This document shows positions 55,879-64,000 of a DNA stretch of 64,000 nucleotides, in pieces. The notes under the pieces are model-generated. The model had not been told where the DNA came from. It did not search any database and worked only from the letters and a program-made list of their open reading frames with translations. The DNA comes from Parastagonospora avenae f. sp. tritici 18332-5 (lineage: Eukaryota; Ascomycota; Dothideomycetes; Pleosporales; Phaeosphaeriaceae), in the NCBI GenBank assembly GCA_022559985.1, contig JAFJTR010000003.1:496001-560000 (forward strand). Reading direction: 5' to 3'. Each line of letters starts with the position of its first letter. Within the stretch, counting starts at the first letter, position 1. A program made the translations under genes and the position numbers.

Positions 55879-56775
55879 TCAGCAGCTGTCTTCGCTGGCT
55901 GTGGACTCGCTGGCTGTTGACTTGTCGGATATCGATCTTGATACTGGCCCCAGTGTCCATCGCCAGTCGCGCGTTCTCTTGCGACGTCCTGCGACGGGCG
56001 TTTCCGGACATGAATCGCTGTCGTCCTCGGAAGACGAAGAGTCTCGCTTGTCGCCTGTCCGTGGTTGCTTAGGTTGGGGAGAGCATTCTTGCGCAGATGA
56101 GGCCTTGTCGGAGCTATCGGAGCAGAGCGAATGGCGTGTGGCTGAGAGGCCGGAGTCGGAGGATGTGGTCGATGCGAGGGAGGAGAGTGTAGAGACAGAA
56201 GCCTCCAGGTCCGAGTGGGCCAGAGTGTACTTGACGGTGGTGATCTCCTCTTCCAGCGGCGTGCGGAAAGACACGCGCTTCTCGGCGGGGAACATGGGCC
56301 GCGAGGCTGCCATCTTGCGCGGTATTATCGACCGTGCAGGGCTGTTTGCGAGTATCGAGGCGAGGTTGTGTGGCTGCTTGTAGGGTATTGAACTGGTAGC
56401 AGACTCCTGCGAGGCTGAAGTGAGCGCGGATGAGAGGGTGGACGCTGAGCTTGGGGTGGTGGTGGCGCTGGTCGCATTCGGGATGCTGCTGTCTATGCAA
56501 AGGCGGGGCTTTGAGGGGCGCTCGAGGGCTGGGTATGCGTTGGAGAAGGTGTTGACTCTGGTGGGGGAGATGGCACTTAGAGTGTCGAGTCGCAGACTGG
56601 CGCCTTTGCCAAAACTTCGTGTGGTGTTGACTGTGCTGATGGAGAGCTTGGGACGCTGCGGGGCAGCGGGACCACGCGGTATTATAGGCAGCGAGCTGGT
56701 CATGTTGGAGGCAGGTGCAGATGACGCAGAGTAGGCTGGCGGTATGGGGTGTGGGAATGACATAATGGACAGCAT
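55879..56775 (-). CDS. Disordered hypothetical protein with a PP1-docking-like motif
   Basis: 298 aa from the ATG at 56775 (the frame extends upstream only to a TTG). Ser/Thr/Pro-rich throughout, with many SP/TP sites (TLSAISPTRV, SPARSIIPRK). A conserved-looking island (about residues 165-195) reads FPAEKRVSFRTPLEEEITTV, and a second near the C-terminus is KRTRDWRWTLG. The string KRVSF fits the RVxF docking motif for protein phosphatase 1. No enzyme domain. No intron needed. Divergent from Pol iota across 520 bp. Confidence 0.65.
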   Translation of the reverse strand: MLSIMSFPHPIPPAYSASSAPASNMTSSLPIIPRGPAAPQRPKLSISTVNTTRSFGKGASLRLDTLSAISPTRVNTFSNAYPALERPSKPRLCIDSSIPNATSATTTPSSASTLSSALTSASQESATSSIPYKQPHNLASILANSPARSIIPRKMAASRPMFPAEKRVSFRTPLEEEITTVKYTLAHSDLEASVSTLSSLASTTSSDSGLSATRHSLCSDSSDKASSAQECSPQPKQPRTGDKRDSSSSEDDSDSCPETPVAGRRKRTRDWRWTLGPVSRSISDKSTASESTASEDSC

Positions 56776-57295
56776 CGTGACCTGGGCTGTTGACTGCCTG
56801 CTGAACTGGTGGTGTGCGGGTGATTCGGGAATGGGCACGTCGAAGTAGATGCACGTGGCTGGGGTGTGAAGCGGGAGGAATTCGATCAAGTCTCGCAGGG
56901 CAAGGCGCGGGAACAGAGGGTTATAGCGCAGCAGCACAGCAACTGCGACCAACCCGCCAGGGCTACCCAGCCGCCTCTACTGCATCTCAACGCGCGGAGT
57001 CTCGAGTTTGCAAAGTGACTAGCCTGGATGCGAAGCTACTGGCTCCCAAAATACACCGATACCAAGAATAGACCGACAAGCGCTCGGGCTCTCCACCGTC
57101 GTGGTGGCGAACCGCGCTACACCACGCTACCAATTGGCACTCGGGAGTCCACGCGGCCTTGGCAGCCCATCCATGGAACGCTTCATGCACGTTTCGTAAC
57201 TCCATCCCACCGCAGACGCGACGAGCCCACCGCGCATTGCACCTTCTTCTAAGCGCCGATCTCTTCTACGCCGACCATGGGCCGGCGTCGACAAT
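56776..57295. other. Divergent promoter of the RVxF protein and Pol iota
   Basis: 520 bp between start codons. No ORF or motif strong enough to name. Confidence 0.45.
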
Positions 57296-60237
57296 ATGGA
57301 CATGTTCAGTGCAAGGAAAGTCAAGAGACAGATTGACACCACCGTAATCCACTTCGTACGCACGCAACCAACTCAGGCAACCCATCCCTGTGCAACACAG
57401 CCTTGCGCCACGCCCATTGACTGACGCCTCCAACCCCCTAGGACTACGACGCTTTTTACGCAAGTGTCGTCGAGAATGAGTTTCCGCATCTGAAATCGTT
57501 GCCACTCGCCATACAGCAGAAGCAGATTGTTGTCACATGCAACTACGAAGCCCGTCGACGTGTGAGCTCTTCTCTGTTTCGTTTCATCAATGTTTGCAGC
57601 CAGCCTTGTCCGAAGGACACAGTCACCAGGCGCAGCCGCCAATCGTGATCGCCCTCGGGGACCTCAAGTAATTTCCTGTTGTGGCACATCCGCCCGAGAT
57701 CCTTCAGAGTGGTATACACCGCTCTTCTTGAAGCGTAATAGTGTATCACTTCTACGTTTTAGCACACAACGATGTACCTGGAAGAACTTCATGCTATGGT
57801 TTGCCAGTCGCCGAGCAGATGCAGAACTCCACACTCGCGAGACCTACTTTGTACATCAACATGCTCCAATGTCACGAAGATCGAAATGAGTTGTTGTTGG
57901 ATAGCGTAAGCTGACTGACTCGCACGTAGGGCCTTTACAAGCTTCAGCTGATCTCAGAAGCGAAACGACTCTGCCCCGATGTAGTCATCGTCCTGGGTGA
58001 GGACTTGACAAGATTTAGGAATGCCTCAAAGGAGCTTTACGCCCTGGTCAGGTCTTTCTCTTGGAACGCGCGCTGTGAGAGGCTTGGTTTCGACGAGGTT
58101 CGTCCACCAATTCTGTCATCATCTGCATAGCTCGTTCCCAAATTCAGCATCACCTGCGATTATTTGAACCGTTCTAGTCGTCGGGTCTCGGCCTTCTCAT
58201 GATGTTCGCGCTGCTATTTATAACCATTTCTAAGGTACAGTCAGGTCTTTATAGATGTCTCCGACATCGTCGACTACAACACGCGCATGCTGAACTCCAG
58301 CAACCTCAGCAATTCATTTTTCTGCCTCTCCAAGAATGATCCTACTCTTGGCTTTGAATTTGACGCAACAAGACTGGCAGGTTATGCTTTTCCAGATGCA
58401 TCAGAGTACACTTCAGGTAAGCGCAGAGTCGGGACCGCCGGGCCCAATGTGGCGTAGCTGTGACAGTCCACCGATGTCTCTTTCACAAGTGACAAGGCTG
58501 ACAGGCACTGCACCTGCGGCACGCCGCGGCTAACAGTGTTGGTTATTAAGCGCTCAGCCACTGGCGCTTGCGAGTACACTCACACCAGCCGTGTCAAAAG
58601 GATTTCAGCGTCCTTGCACGTTGGACGGCACAGCATCGAAGCGGCTGCTCAGTAAAGCATTGTCTCTTGGGGTTTATGAGAACGAAATGACTCTGCTAGG
58701 CAAAGCCAGCCCCTATTGTTTCACCGAGACCTTGACGCCGTGTCACAGGTCTTGAGTGTTTCCTCTACTCTGCTGCTCAATGTGCATGGACGCTGTGGCC
58801 TAGTCGTTCAAATATGACAAAACAAGTCTACAAGCTTCAGCGTGCTAACATATGATAGCCAACACTACACCAGTCGACCTTTTGCAGCTTCGACTGCTGC
58901 TAGCAAGTCATTTAGCCCAGTACATACGGTCCAGGCTTGAAGAAGAGAAAGGCTACACTGCCACTGTTGGTATATCGACGAATAAACTGCTTGCCAAACT
59001 CATTGGCAACCGGCACAAACCCAATGCACAGACGACCTTGTTGCCCCCATACATGCCTGACCACAGCGGCACCAGTGACAATGTGACGCACTTCATGGAC
59101 GACCACGAAATCGGCAAGATCCCTGGCATTGGCTTCAAAATCGCCCAAAGACTGCGTACTCACGTCCTGCAAAGACCGGCAGCCATTGACACCGGTCTCG
59201 TGTACGGCGGCACTAAGGAAACCGTGCTCGTGCGCGATGTCAGAGAGTATCCCGGTGTATGCCCAGAACTGCTCGAACGCCTACTAGGCGGAAACGGCGC
59301 TCCGCACGGCATCGGCGCGCGCATCTGGGAACTTCTCAATGGCTGCGATACCACAGAGGTCGGGCAGGCCCGCGAGGTCCCCACGCAAATCAGCATCGAG
59401 GACAGCTACATCCGGCTCGACACCATCAGCGAAGTCACTAAGGAATTGGGCATGCTGGCGACCAGTCTCCTAACACGCATGCACGCAGACCTATTGGAGG
59501 ACGAAGAAGAGCAAATCGCACTCGATGCACACCCCCCCTCTCCAAAGCGCTGGCTCGCACACCCCAAAACCCTGCGTCTCTCCACACGCCCGCGCCCGCC
59601 TCAAAACCCCGATGGAAGTCGCAATCGCTCGTTCGCGCGCATATCCAAATCCACGCCCATGCCGGGATTTGTATTCAGTCTCAAAGACAGCATTGAAGCT
59701 ATTGCAGAGCGACTGGTTGGGGAGACGCTGCTCCCGCTGTTTCGCCGGCTGCATCCTGAGAAGAGCGGGTGGAATTTGAGCCTGGTGAATGTTGCGGCTG
59801 CGAATGTGGTGGGTGCGGCAAGGGAGAGGGGGGGTGTGGGGAGAGATATTGGGAAGATGTTTAGACGGCAGGATGATGTGTTGAGGGAGTGGAGAGTGAA
59901 GAAGGAGGATGGTGGGGTGGGATATGGAGAAGAAAGTCTGCCGGCTGTTGATGGAGAAGAAATTCCGCTGGCTGTTGACGATGGAGAAACTCCACCAGCT
60001 CTTCACGGCGACGGCGAAGTGGAGTCACGATTGCAAGTACCCAGACTGCTCACGAGCAAGAGTGGTTCGGAAGACATACCTACGCCTTCGCAGGAAGCGC
60101 CGGGTGCCGTGGAGAGTGACTGGCAATCTGATGATGAGGAAATGGGCGAGGCAGAGTCGTACCGCTGCGAACTTTGTGGTGCCGTCATGCCCCTGTTCGC
60201 CATGTTTGCGCACGATCGTTTTCATGCGCATTCTTGA
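57296..60237 (+). CDS. POLI: Y-family DNA polymerase iota
   Basis: Five exons: 57296-57355, 57442-57561, 57930-58097, 58245-58416, 58859-60237, total 632 aa. Catalytic carboxylates: DYDAFYASVVE (first Asp, split from HF by intron 1) and ERLGFDEVFIDVS (DE pair, split by intron 3). Palm/fingers signature VVTCNYEARRRGLYKLQ and GEDLTRFRNASKEL resemble Pol iota more than Pol eta. The HhH region is VGKIPGIGFK-like (IGKIPGIGFKIAQRL). The C-terminal finger CELCGAVMPLFAMFAHDRFH looks like a UBZ ubiquitin-binding module. It would bypass damaged template bases. Introns 2 and 4 (368 and 442 nt) are much longer than the local norm. Confidence 0.9.
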
Positions 60238-60502
60238 CGCCGTACAAGCTTCGGGACAAAACTTTGGTTCTATAAATGATACTGTATAAAGCACGTCAGA
60301 AGTAAGTGTTGGGCCTGAACAATCAATGTACACCGAACACAGTCTCTTATTTGTGCATCCGCAAGGCACACGTTCACAAGGCAGGACGAAACAGTGGGCA
60401 AGACTCTTTATCCACCCACCAGCGATTCTACCACACATTGTCGCTTTTCCTCCGCCTGGTCTTTCGTGAAGCCATATCACCCATACAACTGCCCGCCCTT
60501 CT

Positions 60503-61649
60503 TCAGAGATCCTCCCACTTCACCTCCTTCTGGCCCTTAAAAAAAACCCCCGTCTTCCCCCCAAACTCCTGAATCGCAAGCCAAACCGGCGTCCTCGCCC
60601 CCTCATCCGGCGTACTCGTCCCATTCCCCTTACTCATATCGGTATTAACATACCCGGGACAGCAACTCACCACGCTCACGCCCTCGAATTCCCTCGCAAG
60701 CGCCCTCGTCCCGCCAATCAAACCGGCTTTACTCACCGCGTACGCCGCGCTCGGGAAGCCTGTGTCCTTTTCCCTGCCTGTGCTAACGGCGGAGTGGAAG
60801 TCGCGCATGATGGACGAGACGTCGGACTCGGATGTTGCGGAGAGGAAGCGAGCGCGGATTGCCGGCGAGTACTTCTTCAACGAGCCCGACATACTCGCGA
60901 CATTCACGACCCGGCCGCCCGGCTTGAGCAGCGGGATGAAAGTCCGACACGCGCTCAACGTAGCGTAGTAATTACACTCCAGCGTCTTCTCGACGACATT
61001 CGAATCTACACAACTCTGGCTCAGCAAAGCTACACTGACGCTGAGGGTGGATTGAAAAAATGGCACGCACCGAAGCCGTCCAGGGCGATGCCTGCGTTGT
61101 TGATGACGAAGTCTATACCCCCGCTGTGCGCGCTTGCCAAATGCTCGGCCAGCGCACTCACACTGGCGCTATCTGTGACGTCCAGGGGGTGGAACTTGAT
61201 GTCTGCGAGGCCGCCGTGGGATGTCAGGGCGGCGGCTTGGGTGAGTTGGGGGTCGTGCTGGAGGTTCTGGAGGGCTGTTTCGCCGCGGGCCTTGTCGCGG
61301 GCTGTGAGGTCTTGCGGGAAATGTCAGTGTGATTTCCCTGATGGTGTCTGGTTCAGATATCTTGAACAGCTTGCAAGACATTGTTGGTCAGGCGGCTGGT
61401 CGACTCACTTGTCACTCGTCAGCACAATTCTCAATCATTCGTTCAAACAAATACTTATCGTACCAGATCAAAAACGGCCCATTGTTCAGCGGCGAGGCAG
61501 GATATTGTAGCGCCAACTGCCTTACAATAGCAAGTCCGATGCCCTTCAAAAGTCCGTCAGCTACCTATCTCGCTATACAGACAGATGCATCTGGGCGAGA
61601 ATACCTTGTTTGCGCCAGTGACTACACCGATTCGAGTATAAGTAGACAT
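60503..61649 (-). CDS. Carbonyl-reductase-type SDR with a frame conflict at one junction
   Basis: Exons 61649-61605, 61543-61464, 61310-61071, 61005-60503. Family motifs: VVTGANKGIGLAIVRQLALQ, LTARDKARGE, FVINNAGIALDGF, AAYAVSKAGLIGGTRALARE (Tyr-x3-Lys) and CCPGYVNTDMSKG. NADPH-dependent reduction of carbonyls is the family role. Exon lengths sum to 868, one more than a multiple of three. The extra base is at exon 2/3: the expected ...PFLIYLTARDK needs ATC-T joined to AC-CTC, but the canonical GT donor leaves ATC-TG and would give TGA. Either a GG/AG splice, an inserted G, or a broken allele. With one base removed the product is 288 aa. Confidence 0.75.
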
Positions 61650-61955
61650 TTTAGTATTCAAGCTCTAAAATGGTGAGGTTGGAGACGGCAGTATTGGTGG
61701 AATGGACGTTGCAATTCAGCAACGGAGTTAAGCTTCCTACCTGTCGCCTCTACGTCACGGCTTTAGCGTCTCCACTGAGCCCCGCTTTAAGCTAAGCCAC
61801 TGAAGATACTTGATGCAATGCTAGTACGTATGTAAGATTCTTATTAAGCAAGAGTATGAAGCGAGACATTAAAGGTACGTTTCATAGCGATATGAATTTG
61901 GCCATGTTTGGAACAATATTTATTGTGATCCTACATAGTTCATCACTGAGCTGAC
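61650..61955. other. Intergenic
   Basis: About 300 bp: SDR promoter and 3' flank of the last gene (both minus). Nothing recognised. Confidence 0.45.
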
Positions 61956-64000
61956 TTATTCCCAGGTAGCCCACTCTCGATCCAACGCTTTGATCTCGCT
62001 CTTCGCACGCTCCCACTGACTACTCCCTCTGTCCAGGCTGAGCATCCAGTTCATAAGGCCCTTCCTCTCCCTCGCCAGCTTGACTTCGGCCCTCTTCCTC
62101 TCTAGCGCTTTTCGCTTCAGGTAAGCAAAGTCCGCCTCCTTGACGCTGATGTCGAAGACCTTTCTCATACGAGAACTGTAGAGACAACAACTCGAGCCAG
62201 TCTCCGGATCCTCGTTCGGAACAAGCTGCATTGTTTTGTTGAAGAGACGTGGTATTGTTGTGGTGGTGATCTTGGACTGACAGGCTGGCCAGATTAGTTC
62301 ATCGTAGCATTCTTCGCAGACAGTGAACTCCGGAAGCGATGGAATGAAGAGCCATGGCTTGCGGAAAAAGGCCTTATCCTTGGCACACTCATCCTTGAAG
62401 GCATTTCCACGAACTAGCTGAATGAAGCGACCAATGTTGGGCCTTTGACCGAGGTCCTGAGCTTCTGTGTCGAGTTCAACGAGAAGGTCAAGGTACTTTG
62501 GGAACCGCCTGGAGCTTGTACGGAGGTTACACATGTACTTGGGGGCGGTGCTAGATGTATAGGAGCTCGGAAGTCTTGTGAAGTAGCCACGCATCGTAGG
62601 CAGCAAAGCTTCAATCATCCTCTTGTCAGCAGAACAAATGGTAAAATTGGCCACATGCACGCCATCCCTCTGATCGGGTATGCCGTACCATGTGACGCGG
62701 TCGCTGCGCAATTCCAGATCGTCAGGGCAAGGCCTGTCGACGTCCGCGATATCAGCTAGGGCATGCAACAACTCGAGAGAAGAACGGCGTTGCTTAATCG
62801 TCAGAAGCCAAGCGAGACGTGTCCATGGACTGCTGAAGTCGCAGAAGCGTTCGGTGGGTCGTTCACCCCGCCGTGTCTGCGCGAAATCCACCGCGAATGG
62901 TGTGTCAGCAAAGACTCCCTCGTAACAACTGGGGCATACGTCAAAGTTGCGCTGGCCAAGCAAGCTGTACCAGTCATCATAGCTTGTTGTCGGGGTGCTC
63001 CTCGGACAAGAGGGCAACGGCCTGTCCATTGAGTGTTTGGCCGGACGCCTTGTAGAGCGCTCTCGGCGCTCATCAACGGGAACTTGTGACCGTACACTAT
63101 TCGACCTGGCCCTCCTGGCGTGGGTCGAGTCTTCAGGCACTGGGATACTAGTTCTTGGGCGATACACTACCTCTTCTCTATATCGTGGAGATTCGGGAAC
63201 CGGCGAAGACATGATCCTGGGCGAGTCTGGCATGACCTGGCGCGGGGAAGAGATTGTTGAATGGTCAAACTGATACTGCGCTTCTGAAGGCATGAAGACG
63301 CCCAACGGCCGGTCATCGACAGGGTATGGTAAGGCGGGTTCGCCTGTAGGAGGTCTTGCGGGCGAGGGACTTTGCACGTCGATCCTAGGAGTTGGATCGG
63401 GCATGCTGTCGTATCTAGTCATCCTGGACGGTGGTCTTGACCGGTCAGAGGCAGCTACTGGAGGGTAGGTGGAGTGCCAATCTGCGTCTGTTATTGGTAC
63501 ACGACCCGGTGATGGAGGTCTCAAGGTCGTGGAAAAAGACATTGGAGAGGGTGGTCGAGTGTTGCCCCGCGATGATGGTCGAGAAACGGAAGGAGAGTCG
63601 CGAATGCGTGATGGAAGCTTTGGCGAAGGGGCTCGTTGGAGGGGTGAGCTTGACCGGGAAGGTGCGCGCGAGCTACTGTAATAGCTCGTGTCTACTGGTG
63701 CCGGCCTTGACTTTCTGATCCCGTTGTTGAGCGAAGATGATGACGAGCGAGGAGACTGGACGTATGAGGCATCTTTCGACGAGCCAGATGATTCATCCTT
63801 GCGGAGAGCGGGCGGTGCTCGCTCTCTAGATTCGCGGCGACGGGATGGAGGCCTGGAATGATTATCACGTAGGTTAGTTCTCAGGTCGTCCCTTTGCAAA
63901 TCGCTCTTCACGAAGCTGTATCTTGCGGGTTTCCTTTCTGCAGTACGCAAGTGTGTTGTGTCATCGGCGTCCATGTCTGAATCGTCGAAAACATCGTCCC
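61956..64000 (-). CDS. Large Ser/Arg/Pro-rich hypothetical protein (5' end beyond window)
   Basis: The frame runs from the window end to the stop at 61956. An in-frame ATG at 63974 gives 672 aa, but DDVFDDSD precedes it in the open frame, so the true start is probably outside. Residues 1-340 (counting from that ATG) are disordered, with many SP and RxxS sites. The C-terminal half is folded: FDVCPSCYEGVFADTPFA, then PWTRLAWLLTIKQRRSSLEL, FTVCEECYDELIWPACQSK and a charged helical end. The CxxC pairs (CPSC, CEEC) may bind zinc. I recognise it only as a conserved fungal hypothetical type. Confidence 0.75.
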   Translation of the reverse strand, partial: DDVFDDSDMDADDTTHLRTAERKPARYSFVKSDLQRDDLRTNLRDNHSRPPSRRRESRERAPPALRKDESSGSSKDASYVQSPRSSSSSLNNGIRKSRPAPVDTSYYSSSRAPSRSSSPLQRAPSPKLPSRIRDSPSVSRPSSRGNTRPPSPMSFSTTLRPPSPGRVPITDADWHSTYPPVAASDRSRPPSRMTRYDSMPDPTPRIDVQSPSPARPPTGEPALPYPVDDRPLGVFMPSEAQYQFDHSTISSPRQVMPDSPRIMSSPVPESPRYREEVVYRPRTSIPVPEDSTHARRARSNSVRSQVPVDERRERSTRRPAKHSMDRPLPSCPRSTPTTSYDDWYSLLGQRNFDVCPSCYEGVFADTPFAVDFAQTRRGERPTERFCDFSSPWTRLAWLLTIKQRRSSLELLHALADIADVDRPCPDDLELRSDRVTWYGIPDQRDGVHVANFTICSADKRMIEALLPTMRGYFTRLPSSYTSSTAPKYMCNLRTSSRRFPKYLDLLVELDTEAQDLGQRPNIGRFIQLVRGNAFKDECAKDKAFFRKPWLFIPSLPEFTVCEECYDELIWPACQSKITTTTIPRLFNKTMQLVPNEDPETGSSCCLYSSRMRKVFDISVKEADFAYLKRKALERKRAEVKLARERKGLMNWMLSLDRGSSQWERAKSEIKALDREWATWE

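Noticed and set aside
55397..56011. 204-codon minus-strand frame
   Set aside because: It overlaps the 3' part of the RVxF protein gene in another frame and has no protein-like features.
57936..58843. TACAAGCTTCAGC present in Pol iota exon 3 and again in intron 4
   Set aside because: A 13-base match without flanking similarity is compatible with chance and does not show an exon duplication.
1..64000. CRISPR arrays, prophage, operons, Shine-Dalgarno sites, riboswitches
   Set aside because: The intron-rich genes and eukaryotic families show fungal nuclear DNA; no regular short repeats with spacers or bacterial signals were seen.

Overview
The window is nuclear DNA of a filamentous ascomycete (Pezizomycotina). 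The mix of families (a DNA polymerase iota, a DUF7514-like protein, fungal BTB proteins, a Gag1-clamp-like protein) points most to Dothideomycetes, but that placement is inference. Support for a fungus: almost every gene is broken by spliceosomal introns of about 45-60 nt with GTRNGT donors and CTRAY branch points, genes sit on both strands without operons, and most recognisable proteins are standard fungal housekeeping proteins. I rebuilt exon structures by hand by requiring GT-AG (or GC-AG) ends, matching phase and protein-family continuity. Start codons are the first plausible ATG.

Layout. 0-5.3 kb: a nucleoside-monophosphate kinase, a small coiled protein, a short-chain dehydrogenase, and a Ser-rich single-pass membrane protein whose signal-peptide exon is separate from its main exon. 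5.3-8.6 kb: a non-coding stretch with a degenerate repeat array, then a Dal5-type MFS permease. 9.7-12.9 kb: SEC17 (eight exons, one of only 12 nt), mitochondrial GatC and a disordered protein. 14.2-19.5 kb: a zinc alcohol dehydrogenase and the MAPKKK STE11. 21.4-28.2 kb: a DUF7514-like protein, RFC5, a small Gly-rich protein, MRS2 and a DUF1115-like protein. 28.5-33.6 kb: two BTB-type genes, the second broken, flanking COX11 and an HIT zinc-finger gene. 34.5-43.5 kb: VMA2 (with a 20-nt exon), an unrecognised multi-exon gene, a single-pass membrane protein, cytosolic leucyl-tRNA synthetase and an unrecognised protein. 44-50.5 kb: an intronless Baeyer-Villiger-type monooxygenase, a Gag1-clamp-like protein, sphingosine-1-phosphate lyase and mitochondrial L16. 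50.8-64 kb: RFC1, a disordered protein with an RVxF-like motif, DNA polymerase iota, a carbonyl-reductase-type dehydrogenase whose exon 2/3 junction does not keep frame, and a gene cut by the window end.

The genes do not form a metabolic cluster. Thematic links are replication and repair (RFC1, RFC5, Pol iota), mitochondria (COX11, MRS2, GatC, L16) and the endomembrane system (SEC17, VMA2, DPL1). Many genes are in divergent pairs sharing 180-650 bp promoters (SEC17/GatC, MRS2/DUF1115-like, COX11/HIT, L16/RFC1, TM protein/LeuRS). I found no convincing new multi-gene system. The points most worth a second look are the 6.27-6.75 kb repeat array, the microexons, two GC-AG introns, the hidden signal-peptide exon, the broken BTB gene, the frame conflict in the 61 kb dehydrogenase, and the long introns of Pol iota.
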